From 2-02-FULL-55-14 sp964581115 (GTDB lineage: Bacteria; Bacteroidota; Ignavibacteria; UBA10030): DNA of 64,000 nt. The notes beneath the pieces were generated by a model that was given only the letters and a program-made list of their open reading frames with translations, was not told where the DNA came from and ran no database searches. The position numbers and the translations under genes are program-made. The stretch spans positions 1-64,000 of the forward strand of contig CAZOMY010000016.1 in assembly GCA_964581115.1 (NCBI GenBank). Direction: 5' to 3'. Positions within the stretch are counted from its first letter, which is position 1. Each line of letters begins with the position of its first letter. Positions 8,479 to 16,472 of the stretch are shown here, in pieces.

Positions 8479-9527
8479 CGCTCCAGGATATTCAACGGCT
8501 CGATCCCAAAGGCATGTACGCCTGGATCAAGGACTTTCCCGAACAGGTACGCAAAGCCGTGGCCATCGGTCAGGCGGCGAAAGCCCCCTACAAGGCGTCG
8601 GCGTTCAACGCTGTCGTCCTCACAGGCCTCGGTGGCTCGGCCATCGGCGGCGATCTGTTGCGCTCCTACCTGGCCGACGAGTTGAAGGTTCCTTTCATCG
8701 TCAACCGCGGCTATGCTCTTCCTTCGTTCGTCGGGCCGAAGACGCTTGTCATCGTTTCGTCGTACTCGGGCAACACGGAGGAAACGATCGCCTCGCACAA
8801 GGACGCCGTGAAGCGGAAGGCGAAGGTGCTCTGCATCAGCACCGGCGGCCAGACACAGAAGATGGCGAAGAAGTACCGACAGCCCTGGGTGGAGATCCCC
8901 GGCGGCCTTTCGCCCCGTGCCGCGCTCGGCTTTTCTTTCTTCCCCCTGCTCGTTCTCTTGTCGAAGATGGGGTTCGTGAAGAACAAGTTGCGCGAGATCA
9001 ACGAGACACTGACCGTCCTGCGCGACCTGTCGGCCCGATACAGCGACCCGTCGTCGGCTGAAAATATGCCGCTCGCCCTCGCCGCGGCGCTCAAAGACCG
9101 CCTGCCGGTCGTATACTCCTCGACCGACCACCTCGACGCCATCAACGTCCGCTGGCGCGGTCAGATCAACGAGAATGCCAAGCAGCTGGCCCACGGCCAT
9201 GTCCTCCCCGAAATGAACCACAACGAGCTGGTCGGCTGGAAGTGCGCCCCCGACCTGCTCCGCCAGACGCATGTCATCTTTCTCCGCGACATCGGAACGC
9301 ATCCACGGGTCCGTATTCGCGAGGACATTACGAAGCAATGGATCGCCCCGTTGGCGGGCGGTATGACCGACGTTCCGAGCGTGGGCCGCACGCTATTGGC
9401 CCGCATGTTCTCGCTCATCCACACGGGCGATTGGGTGAGCCTCTACCTGGCCGTTCTGAACGGCGTCGACCCCGAGCCGGTGGAGCCGATCAACTACCTC
9501 AAGGGCGAACTCGCCAAGGTGAAGTAG
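8475..9527 (+). CDS. Bifunctional phosphoglucose/phosphomannose isomerase
   Basis: A 350-residue SIS-domain enzyme of the dual phosphoglucose/phosphomannose isomerase family, interconverting fructose 6-phosphate with glucose 6-phosphate and mannose 6-phosphate. The first SIS domain has GLGGSAIGGDLLRSYL and VSSYSGNTEET, which bind the sugar phosphate. The segment PEMNHNELVGW carries the histidine and glutamate expected for ring opening and proton transfer. It overlaps ptsI by four bases, linking sugar phosphorylation to central metabolism and NDP-sugar supply. The dual activity is inferred from family membership. Confidence 0.9.
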   Translation: MTLQDIQRLDPKGMYAWIKDFPEQVRKAVAIGQAAKAPYKASAFNAVVLTGLGGSAIGGDLLRSYLADELKVPFIVNRGYALPSFVGPKTLVIVSSYSGNTEETIASHKDAVKRKAKVLCISTGGQTQKMAKKYRQPWVEIPGGLSPRAALGFSFFPLLVLLSKMGFVKNKLREINETLTVLRDLSARYSDPSSAENMPLALAAALKDRLPVVYSSTDHLDAINVRWRGQINENAKQLAHGHVLPEMNHNELVGWKCAPDLLRQTHVIFLRDIGTHPRVRIREDITKQWIAPLAGGMTDVPSVGRTLLARMFSLIHTGDWVSLYLAVLNGVDPEPVEPINYLKGELAKVK

Positions 9528-9554
9528 GCGGCGGAGACGGGAGGACGCGCGACG

Positions 9555-12356
9555 ATGAGGCGTTGGGTGGCGGTGGCGGCGGCGTTGGCCTGTCTGGTCG
9601 GCCAGGTCGGGGCCCAGTTCTACTCCTTCGGCCGGAACAAGGTCCAGTACACCGATTTCGACTGGCATGTCCTCCGGACGGAGCACTTCCACATCTATTA
9701 TTATGAAGGGATGGAGGACCTGGCGCGCCGTGGCGCGGCCGTCGCCGAGGAGGCCTACCTCCGGCTGGAGGAGCGGTTCAACCACAGCATCTCGCATCCC
9801 ATCCCGCTCATCTTCTACTCATCCCACCTGCATTTCCAGCAGACGAACACGACGCCGGGCTTCATTCCCGAAGGCGTGGGCGGCTTCTTCGAATTCCTGA
9901 AGGGGCGCGTCGTCATTCCCTCCAACGGCTCTTCGACGCAGTTCGCTCACGTCATACGGCACGAGCTCGTACACGTCTTCACGATGAGCAAATTCAACCG
10001 TGTCTTGACCGACCATCGTGCGCCGCTTGACCGGATCGCGCCGCTCTGGTTCACCGAGGGGATTGCCGAGTACTGGTCGACGGAGTGGGACACGCAGGCG
10101 GACTTTGTCGTCCGCGACGCCGTGATGCACAACTACGTTCCCGGAACGGAACAGATGTATCGCATCGCCGGCACGTATCTGATGTACAAGCTCGGACAGA
10201 ACATCTGCGAGTTCGTCGCGCGCAGGTACGGCGAAGAGAAGCTCCTGCTTCTGTTCGAGAACGCATGGAAGGCGAAAACCTGGCAGGAGGTGTGGAAGCA
10301 AACGCTGGGCGTCGACGCTGAGGAATTCGACCGGCTCTGGCTCTACGAGCTCAGAAAACGCTATTATCCGCTTGTCGCAATCCAGGACCTGCCGAGTGCC
10401 GTGACGACGACCCTGGTCGACGAGGGCTTCAACGCGAAGCCGACCGTCCATGAGCAGGACGGCCGGCGGTGGGTCTATTACATCGGAAACCTGCTGGGCA
10501 CCACGAGCATCTACCGCGTCGATCCTGACGCGGAGGAGCCCGAGCCGGAGCTGGTGGTGAAAGGCGAGCAGTCGCACGAACTCGAAGCCTTCCATCCGTT
10601 CCAATCAAAGCTGTCGGTGACGACGGATGGACGATTGGCGTTTGTGACGAAGACAGGCGAGACCGATGCTCTGCATCTTTACGACACACGGCGCGGAGAG
10701 CTCGCCGGAACGTTCCGCTTTAGCGGCCTCGTCGTGATCGGTTCCCCCTCGTGGGCGCCCGACGGGCGTCGTTTGGTCTTCTCATCGATCGACCGGACGG
10801 GGAATCAGGACTTGTACGTCTTCGACGTGGCCGCGGAGCGCCTGACGCGGCTGACGAACGACCTCTACGACGACCGGGATCCGGCCTGGTCGCCCGACGG
10901 CGGCCTCATTGCGTTCAGCTCCGACCGGACGGCGTACGGTCCGCAGGGCCGGTACCACCTTTTCACCATTGACACGACGGGATCGGACGTTCGATACGTG
11001 ACGTTCGGTGATGCGACCGACCTGGCGCCGGCATGGTCTCCCGACGGTCGTTGGCTCGCCTTCACGTCGGATGTTGACGGCGCCAACAATGTATGGGCCG
11101 TTGATATGCGCGCCCCCGAGGCATCTCGATCGATCCGGCGGTTGACCTCCTTCATCACGTCGTCGTCGGATCCGGCCTGGGGAGGTCGGGACGACCTTGT
11201 CTTCACGGTGTACGAGCGGGGCGGCTTCCAGATACGTTCGATGGGTGACATTTCGGCCCGACTTGACACGGCGGAGGTGCGACCGGTACCGGCACCCGAC
11301 CGACTGAACGGATGGGAGCCGGAACGTCTCGGCGGACCGATGGCGCAGGAACCGATCCAGTACAGCAAAGAGTATTCGTTGGACCTCGCACAGAGCCAGA
11401 TCTCGACCGACCCGGTGTTCGGCACCATCGGCGGCGCGGCGCTGGCCATGAGCGACCTCTTGGGCAATGACCAATACACCTTCCTCTTGTACAACACCGC
11501 CCAGGTCCAGTCGGAGCTCTTGGATAACTTCAACGTCGCCATCAGCCGCACGTCGCTGGGGTCGCGCGTCAATCATGCTTACGGCATCTTCCGGTTCGCG
11601 GGCAACCGGTACGACCTGACCGACCCGAACCTCTTCTATTATGAGCGATCGTTCGGCGGCTACTTTGTACTCAGCTATCCTCTGTCGCGGTTCAGAAGGA
11701 TCGAAGCCGGAGTGACCGTTTCGAACTCGGACAAGGACATCTACGTCGAAGCGCCGCGTCGTGCGCTTCTCGTCTCGAACGCCATTTCGTACATCTGGGA
11801 TACGTCGCTCTGGGGGCCGAGCGGCCCCGTCGACGGCCGGCGCATGAAGCTGACCCTGGCGTATACGGACGATGTCCAGTACGCAAACGTCAGCTACTTC
11901 ACCGTGATCGCCGATGTCCGCGAGTATGTGCGGCTGACGACGAGAAGCGCCTGGGCCGTGCGGGCGCATCTGTGGTACAATGACGGCATCGAGGCCAGGC
12001 GATTCTTCATGGGTGGAAGCTGGGACCTCCGGGGATGGCCACGCTGGACGATCCGCGGGCAGAAGTTGTGGCTGGCCAGTCAGGAGCTCCGGTTTCCGTT
12101 CATCGATGAGTTCACCGTCCGGTTTCCGTTCCTGGGGATCGGTCTGGGTTCGATCCGCGGGGCGCTGTACACGGATGTCGGCGGGGCGTGGGACGAGGCC
12201 TACCGCGATACGAAGGGTTCCGTCGGTGCGGGCGTGCGGATGAATCTGGGTGGCGTCATCGTGCTTCGGTACGACGTCGGAAAGCGGCTGGAGCAGGACC
12301 TGAGACGTCTGCAGAAAGGGCTGTACTACCAGTTCTTTTTTGGATGGGATTTCTAA
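9555..12356 (+). CDS. Peptidase MA-like/PD40 propeller/outer-membrane barrel fusion
   Basis: A 933-residue exported protein with three parts. After a signal peptide (about residues 1-20, ending VGAQ), residues 25-260 form a gluzincin-type metallopeptidase domain: HELVH at about 136-140 supplies two zinc histidines and the catalytic glutamate, and TEGIAEYW near 166 supplies the third ligand. Residues 290-600 hold WD40-like (PD40) propeller blades with repeated SPDGR-type motifs such as WAPDGRRLVFSS and WSPDGRWLAFTSD. The last 330 residues resemble the BamA/Omp85 surface-antigen barrel, with GGSWDLRGW and a final aromatic residue. It probably sits in the outer membrane with the protease in the periplasm. 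The substrate is unknown. It starts a three-gene envelope cluster. Confidence 0.85.
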   Translation: MRRWVAVAAALACLVGQVGAQFYSFGRNKVQYTDFDWHVLRTEHFHIYYYEGMEDLARRGAAVAEEAYLRLEERFNHSISHPIPLIFYSSHLHFQQTNTTPGFIPEGVGGFFEFLKGRVVIPSNGSSTQFAHVIRHELVHVFTMSKFNRVLTDHRAPLDRIAPLWFTEGIAEYWSTEWDTQADFVVRDAVMHNYVPGTEQMYRIAGTYLMYKLGQNICEFVARRYGEEKLLLLFENAWKAKTWQEVWKQTLGVDAEEFDRLWLYELRKRYYPLVAIQDLPSAVTTTLVDEGFNAKPTVHEQDGRRWVYYIGNLLGTTSIYRVDPDAEEPEPELVVKGEQSHELEAFHPFQSKLSVTTDGRLAFVTKTGETDALHLYDTRRGELAGTFRFSGLVVIGSPSWAPDGRRLVFSSIDRTGNQDLYVFDVAAERLTRLTNDLYDDRDPAWSPDGGLIAFSSDRTAYGPQGRYHLFTIDTTGSDVRYVTFGDATDLAPAWSPDGRWLAFTSDVDGANNVWAVDMRAPEASRSIRRLTSFITSSSDPAWGGRDDLVFTVYERGGFQIRSMGDISARLDTAEVRPVPAPDRLNGWEPERLGGPMAQEPIQYSKEYSLDLAQSQISTDPVFGTIGGAALAMSDLLGNDQYTFLLYNTAQVQSELLDNFNVAISRTSLGSRVNHAYGIFRFAGNRYDLTDPNLFYYERSFGGYFVLSYPLSRFRRIEAGVTVSNSDKDIYVEAPRRALLVSNAISYIWDTSLWGPSGPVDGRRMKLTLAYTDDVQYANVSYFTVIADVREYVRLTTRSAWAVRAHLWYNDGIEARRFFMGGSWDLRGWPRWTIRGQKLWLASQELRFPFIDEFTVRFPFLGIGLGSIRGALYTDVGGAWDEAYRDTKGSVGAGVRMNLGGVIVLRYDVGKRLEQDLRRLQKGLYYQFFFGWDF

Positions 12357-13531
12357 TGCGGGCACGAGAGAACCTCACGGCCGGCCGGTACGCCCCCTCC
12401 ATCATCCTGTTGGCACTTGCGCTGACCGGTTGCGTCGGACTGGAGCTGAGCCGTCCATTCCGGACGATGCCCGACGACTGGGCACAGTCGGGCGGCGATG
12501 TGGGGCGCCGCCAGGTCGCTCCGGAGCCGCCGCCGTTGCCGTGGAAGCAGGTCTGGCAGTACAAAGCACAGGGGGGCATGCTTGCAACGCCACTCGTTCG
12601 TGATAGCGTCGCGATCCTCGGCACGCTGAACGGCGAGGTGCAGGCGGTCGAACTGCGCTCGGGCAAGCGTCTCGGGTACACGAAGGTTGGAGGACCAGTA
12701 CGGGGCACGCCGGCGCTGAGCGGCACGACGGTCATGGTCCCGGTCTCGTCGCTGAAGGGGCCCTCGCTCATCGCAATGGATGTCAAAGAAGGAAGGCGTG
12801 TCTGGGAGATGACGTTGGGCCCGATCGAGTCATCGTTGCTGCTTGACAACGGACGTCTGTTCGCTGCGACACTCGAGGGACGATTGTACTGCCTGAATGC
12901 TGCCACGGGCGAGGAGCGCTGGCGCTATCAGGTCGGCACGAAGAGCCAGCGTAAGCCGATACGGTCGGCGCCCGCCATGACGGGTGGACTGGTGGTGTTC
13001 GGCAGCGATGCCGGACTCGTGACGGCGCTCGACGCTCCGACCGGGCAACTCCGCTGGAGCGTGCGTATGGGCTCGAGCGTCTTTGCCGGCGCCGCCGCGT
13101 CGGAGGGCACGGTGGTGATTGGCGACCTGCTCGGCCGCGTCGTCGGGATCGACGGCGCGAACGGGTCGGTGTTGTGGACGCGCGAGCTGCGAAGTCCGGT
13201 CTATGCGTCCGCTGCGATCGAGGGAGGGGCGTGTTACGTGCCGGTTGCCGACGGACGGGTCGTGGCGCTCGACCTGCGGACGGGCATTGAGCTGTGGACC
13301 TTCAGAGCGAAGAGCGTCGTGAATGCGAGTCCACTCGTGGCCGGTTCGATGCTTCTTGTCCCCTCGCTCGATCGTTCCCTCACGATCCTCGACCGGCGCA
13401 CCGGCGGTGCGGTGGAACGCATCGAAGTTGAAGGCCGCGTCAAAGTGACGCCCGTCGTCTGGCAGGGGTTGGTGTTGTTGTCGTACGAAGACAGGAGCGT
13501 GGCGGCGTACGCTCACGAGATTCGCGAATGA
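12356..13531 (+). CDS. PQQ-like beta-propeller lipoprotein, BamB-like
   Basis: A 391-residue predicted lipoprotein. The start ATG overlaps the previous stop as TAATG, and the frame upstream of it has no family similarity. The N-terminus has a hydrophobic segment ending LALTGC, a good lipobox with Cys near residue 28. The rest is a series of propeller blades of the YVTN/PQQ type with motifs like LNGEVQAVELRSGKRLG, LNAATGEERWRYQ, LDAPTGQLRWS and LDLRTGIELWTF. BamB, the scaffold lipoprotein of the outer-membrane assembly machine, has this fold, and the gene follows a barrel protein. Orthology to BamB is an inference; other periplasmic propellers look similar. Confidence 0.8.
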   Translation: MRARENLTAGRYAPSIILLALALTGCVGLELSRPFRTMPDDWAQSGGDVGRRQVAPEPPPLPWKQVWQYKAQGGMLATPLVRDSVAILGTLNGEVQAVELRSGKRLGYTKVGGPVRGTPALSGTTVMVPVSSLKGPSLIAMDVKEGRRVWEMTLGPIESSLLLDNGRLFAATLEGRLYCLNAATGEERWRYQVGTKSQRKPIRSAPAMTGGLVVFGSDAGLVTALDAPTGQLRWSVRMGSSVFAGAAASEGTVVIGDLLGRVVGIDGANGSVLWTRELRSPVYASAAIEGGACYVPVADGRVVALDLRTGIELWTFRAKSVVNASPLVAGSMLLVPSLDRSLTILDRRTGGAVERIEVEGRVKVTPVVWQGLVLLSYEDRSVAAYAHEIRE

Positions 13532-14124
13532 TGAACATGATGATCGCACGGCTTCTGCTTGCCGCGTCCTTCCCGGCGGCCGCGTTGGGAGCCTCGCCCG
13601 ACTCGGGATGGGTTCGCGTCGTGGCCGATCCGGACGGGTCGCCGGTCTACATCGGCGGCCGCTACGTCGGAACGTCGCCCGTCGATTCGGTCCGGTGGGT
13701 CGCCGGCCAGGCCGTGGTTCACGCACAGATGGGACCTCGATCTCGATGGAGCGTGCATGCAGCGGTCGAGACGGTCGACGTCCCCCCGGCGCGACTCGTC
13801 GAGGTTCGGCTTACCGTTCCCCCCCCTCTGCGCGTCATCGGTCAGCCCGAACCCGTCGAGAGTCCGACGGTGATGCACGGCCCCGGAACGCTCGGTGTCA
13901 GGAGCGAGACGTGGACGGTCGCGTCGGGAGCGGCCATGGTCGCGTCGGGTGTGCTGGCGGCGGTCTTTCGCGACAAGGCCAACCGGGCCGCCTCGCGGTA
14001 TCTGGACACACGGGATCCTGTTGCGCTCCAGGACGTTCGGCGCTACGATCGGTATGCCGGAGCGGCCATGGTCGGAGTTCAGCTCAGCCTCGGGGCTTTC
14101 GTGCTGTTCCTCGCAGGGCCCTAG
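13528..14124 (+). CDS. PEGA-domain protein with C-terminal membrane segments
   Basis: A 198-residue protein with an N-terminal signal peptide (about residues 1-21). Residues 25-65 look like a PEGA domain: VRVVADPDGSPVYIGGRYVG followed by TSP, the usual pattern of a short surface-associated beta domain. Two hydrophobic stretches near residues 130-145 and 175-195 may be membrane segments. It overlaps the propeller lipoprotein by four bases (ATGA), so the three envelope genes from 9555 form one unit. Function is unknown; PEGA domains are often found on cell-envelope proteins in bacteria of this type. Confidence 0.65.
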   Translation: MMNMMIARLLLAASFPAAALGASPDSGWVRVVADPDGSPVYIGGRYVGTSPVDSVRWVAGQAVVHAQMGPRSRWSVHAAVETVDVPPARLVEVRLTVPPPLRVIGQPEPVESPTVMHGPGTLGVRSETWTVASGAAMVASGVLAAVFRDKANRAASRYLDTRDPVALQDVRRYDRYAGAAMVGVQLSLGAFVLFLAGP

Positions 14125-14281
14125 GACCGGTGCCTAAGGCGATCGAGCGGTGAATACTGTCGCCAGAAGTCTTTGGCGGCGTCAGATTCCGAAACGGCGG
14201 AGCGCAGCCTCACGGCTGCTCGATGGGCCGTCATCCAGCGTCGCAGGGCTGAGAATGCAAGCCCGACAACGGGTCATTTCA

Positions 14282-14310
14282 TTGCATTTTGATACAACCC
14301 CGGATATATT
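14282..14310 (+). promoter_or_regulatory. Predicted promoter of the Crp/Fnr gene
   Basis: TTGCAT (14282-14287), 17 bases, then TATATT (14305-14310). It lies in a 217-base non-coding gap (14125-14341) that is AT-richer than its surroundings. It shares the TTG-N20-TAnnTT layout of the other promoters in this window. I see nothing else in the gap. Confidence 0.62.
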
Positions 14311-14341
14311 CTTTCACTTGATTCCCGCCGCAGGCAATGAC

Positions 14342-15067
14342 ATGCCCAGCGGACATCGAACGCTCTTCGACAGAACACCTATGGCAGGCGACGACATCGG
14401 ATTCCTACGGAACGTCCCCATCTTTGCCGAGCTCGAGGACAAGGATCTTCTGAAGATCGTCCACCTCGGGACGCGGCAGAAGTACAAGAAGGGGAACATC
14501 GTGGTCCTGGAGCAGGAGAGCGGTGCTGCCCTGTTCGTCATCATCTCGGGGAAGGTGAAAGTGGTGCGGATGGACGAGGATGGGCGCGAAGTGATCCTCT
14601 CAATGTTCGGCCCGGGCGAGTTCTTCGGTGAAATGTCGCTGCTCGACGGCATGGCACGCTCGGCCAGCGTCGTCGCTACGGTCAAGTCTGAGCTGTTCAT
14701 GATCCACCGCCGGGATTTCCTGGAGTTGCTGCACGAGTATCCGACGGTTGCGATCTCCCTCCTGGCCGAACTCGCCATGCGCCTCCGCAAAGCCGACATG
14801 CAGATCAAGAGCCTGTCGCTCAAGGATGCCGCCGGACGCGTCGCCAACGTGCTCATCATGCTGTCGGACGAGCTGGGGGTCTTCCGCAAGGGCAAGGTCG
14901 AGATCGAAGACATGCCGTTGCAGCAGGACATCGCCAACATGGCCGGAACGTCGCGCGAGACGGTCTCGCGCATGCTCCACCAGTTCATCCGCGACGGTCA
15001 GGTGCAGCTGAAGGGGAACAAGCTCATCATCAACGATTTCGAAGCATTCCGCAAACAACACCTCTGA
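14342..15067 (+). CDS. Crp/Fnr-family transcription regulator
   Basis: A 241-residue DNA-binding regulator. The N-terminal half is a cyclic-nucleotide-binding fold: VPIFAELEDKDLLKI, VVLEQESGAALFVIISGKVKV, and a phosphate-binding cassette FGEMSLLDGMARSASV in which the Arg and Ser that hold the cyclic phosphate in Crp are kept. A long dimer helix leads to a C-terminal helix-turn-helix, MPLQQDIANMAGTSRETVSRML. There is no Fnr-type cysteine cluster, so cyclic nucleotide sensing is more likely than oxygen sensing, but the ligand is not proven. ATG 14342 is preferred; ATG 14381 is a possible shorter start. A predicted promoter lies at 14282-14310. Confidence 0.9.
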   Translation: MPSGHRTLFDRTPMAGDDIGFLRNVPIFAELEDKDLLKIVHLGTRQKYKKGNIVVLEQESGAALFVIISGKVKVVRMDEDGREVILSMFGPGEFFGEMSLLDGMARSASVVATVKSELFMIHRRDFLELLHEYPTVAISLLAELAMRLRKADMQIKSLSLKDAAGRVANVLIMLSDELGVFRKGKVEIEDMPLQQDIANMAGTSRETVSRMLHQFIRDGQVQLKGNKLIINDFEAFRKQHL

Positions 15068-15114
15068 GACCTTCTGCGGGGCGGCGACCCGCTCACAAGG
15101 ATGACCGCTGAGCT

Positions 15115-15987
15115 ATGACAGAGACGGAGGAGCGGGCAGAAGGCGCGTCGACCGCGCAAGAACGCGCGGACCTGCACAGCCACACCACCTATTCCGACGG
15201 AGCTCTCACGCCCGAGCAACTCGTGCGCAAGGCGAAGTCCGTCGGTATCACGACGCTGGCCATCACCGACCACGACAATGTCGGTGCCCTCGCCGAGGCG
15301 TCGGAGTGGGGTCGTTCACTCGGCGTGGACATCATCTCCGGGTTGGAACTCTCCGCCACCCTCGGAGAGAAGGATGTGCACATCCTCGCCTACCTTTTCG
15401 ACGCGACCAACGAGCGTCTCCTCGAGTACCTTGAGTTCTTCCGCCGCGAGCGTTTGAAGCGCGCCGAGCGGATGGTGAAGAAGCTCAACCAGTTGAACAT
15501 ACCCGTGACCCTCGACGCCGTCCTCGATCACGCCGGCATCGGCTCGGTGGGTCGTCCGCACGTTGCAAGCGCCCTGCTGGCGGGCGGTCACATCGGAAGC
15601 TATCACGAAGCGTTCGACCGCTACATCGGCGTCGGTGCGCCGGCGTATGAAAAGAAGTACCAGGTGAGCCCGCAGGAGGCCGTGCGGCTCGTCGCGATGG
15701 CGGGCGGAGTTTCCTTCTTCGCGCATCCCGGCAAATACACGACGGAAGCCGACCTCGTCCAGCTCATCAACGTGGGATTGGACGGGATCGAGGTGGTGCA
15801 TCCGTCGCATCCCCCTTCGATGCAACAACACTACCGCCGCCTCGCCAACCAGTATTTTCTGCTCGAGAGCGGCGGATCCGATTTTCACGGCGGACGAAAG
15901 AACGACGACACCGTCTTCGGTGCATACACCGTCCCGATGCGGGTCGTCGATGAGATGCGCCGCCGTGTCTTCCGGACCTCCCGGTGA
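15115..15987 (+). CDS. PHP-domain phosphoesterase
   Basis: A 290-residue metal-dependent phosphoesterase of the PHP family, close to the TrpH/YciV group that hydrolyses 3',5'-nucleoside bisphosphates or RNA 5' ends. All metal-binding motifs are visible: ADLHSHTTYSDG, ITDHDN, GLELSA, a histidine in DVHILAY, FAHPGKY and a final GSDFHGG. It ends in a GTGA overlap with ribH, indicating coupled translation. The substrate is inferred from the family. The start ATG 15115 gives about 22 charged residues before the first motif. Confidence 0.88.
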   Translation: MTETEERAEGASTAQERADLHSHTTYSDGALTPEQLVRKAKSVGITTLAITDHDNVGALAEASEWGRSLGVDIISGLELSATLGEKDVHILAYLFDATNERLLEYLEFFRRERLKRAERMVKKLNQLNIPVTLDAVLDHAGIGSVGRPHVASALLAGGHIGSYHEAFDRYIGVGAPAYEKKYQVSPQEAVRLVAMAGGVSFFAHPGKYTTEADLVQLINVGLDGIEVVHPSHPPSMQQHYRRLANQYFLLESGGSDFHGGRKNDDTVFGAYTVPMRVVDEMRRRVFRTSR

Positions 15988-16472
15988 ACCCCCGAACGCT
16001 TTCACGGACCCTTCGTCCTGTCTCCGCGTCGCGATGGCGCATCGCCGTCGTCGCCAGCCGATTCAATGAGCCGATCACCTCCAGCCTGGCCGACGCCGCC
16101 GTGGAGTGCCTGCGCCGCCATGGTTCGCCCATCGGTCCCGCCGACGTCCTCTGGTGTCCGGGGGCGTTCGAATTGCCGCTGGTCGCCGGGCGGTTGGCCC
16201 GGACCGGCCGGTGGGATGCGATCATTTGTCTTGGTGCGGTGATCCGGGGCGAGACGCCGCACTTCGAGTATGTCTCTTCCGCCAGCGCGCATGGTATCCA
16301 AGAAGTGGCGCTGCGGTACGGACTTCCCGTCGTCTTCGGCGTCCTGACGACCGAAACGCTCGCCCAAGCGAAGGCCCGGGCCGGCGGCAAGCGCGGCAAC
16401 AAAGGCTGGGACGCTGCTCTCACGGCAATTGACATGATCGCGCTGCTGAAACAGATCGGTCGAACGCGATGA
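15984..16472 (+). CDS. ribH: 6,7-dimethyl-8-ribityllumazine synthase
   Basis: Catalyses the penultimate step of riboflavin synthesis, joining 5-amino-6-ribitylaminouracil to 3,4-dihydroxybutanone phosphate. The 162-residue protein has SRFNEPIT, CPGAFELPL, GAVIRGETPHFEYV with the catalytic histidine, and GVLTTETLAQAKARAGG. It starts at GTG 15984, overlapping the PHP stop as GTGA. No other rib gene is in the window. It overlaps the next gene by four bases. Confidence 0.96.
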   Translation: MNPRTLSRTLRPVSASRWRIAVVASRFNEPITSSLADAAVECLRRHGSPIGPADVLWCPGAFELPLVAGRLARTGRWDAIICLGAVIRGETPHFEYVSSASAHGIQEVALRYGLPVVFGVLTTETLAQAKARAGGKRGNKGWDAALTAIDMIALLKQIGRTR

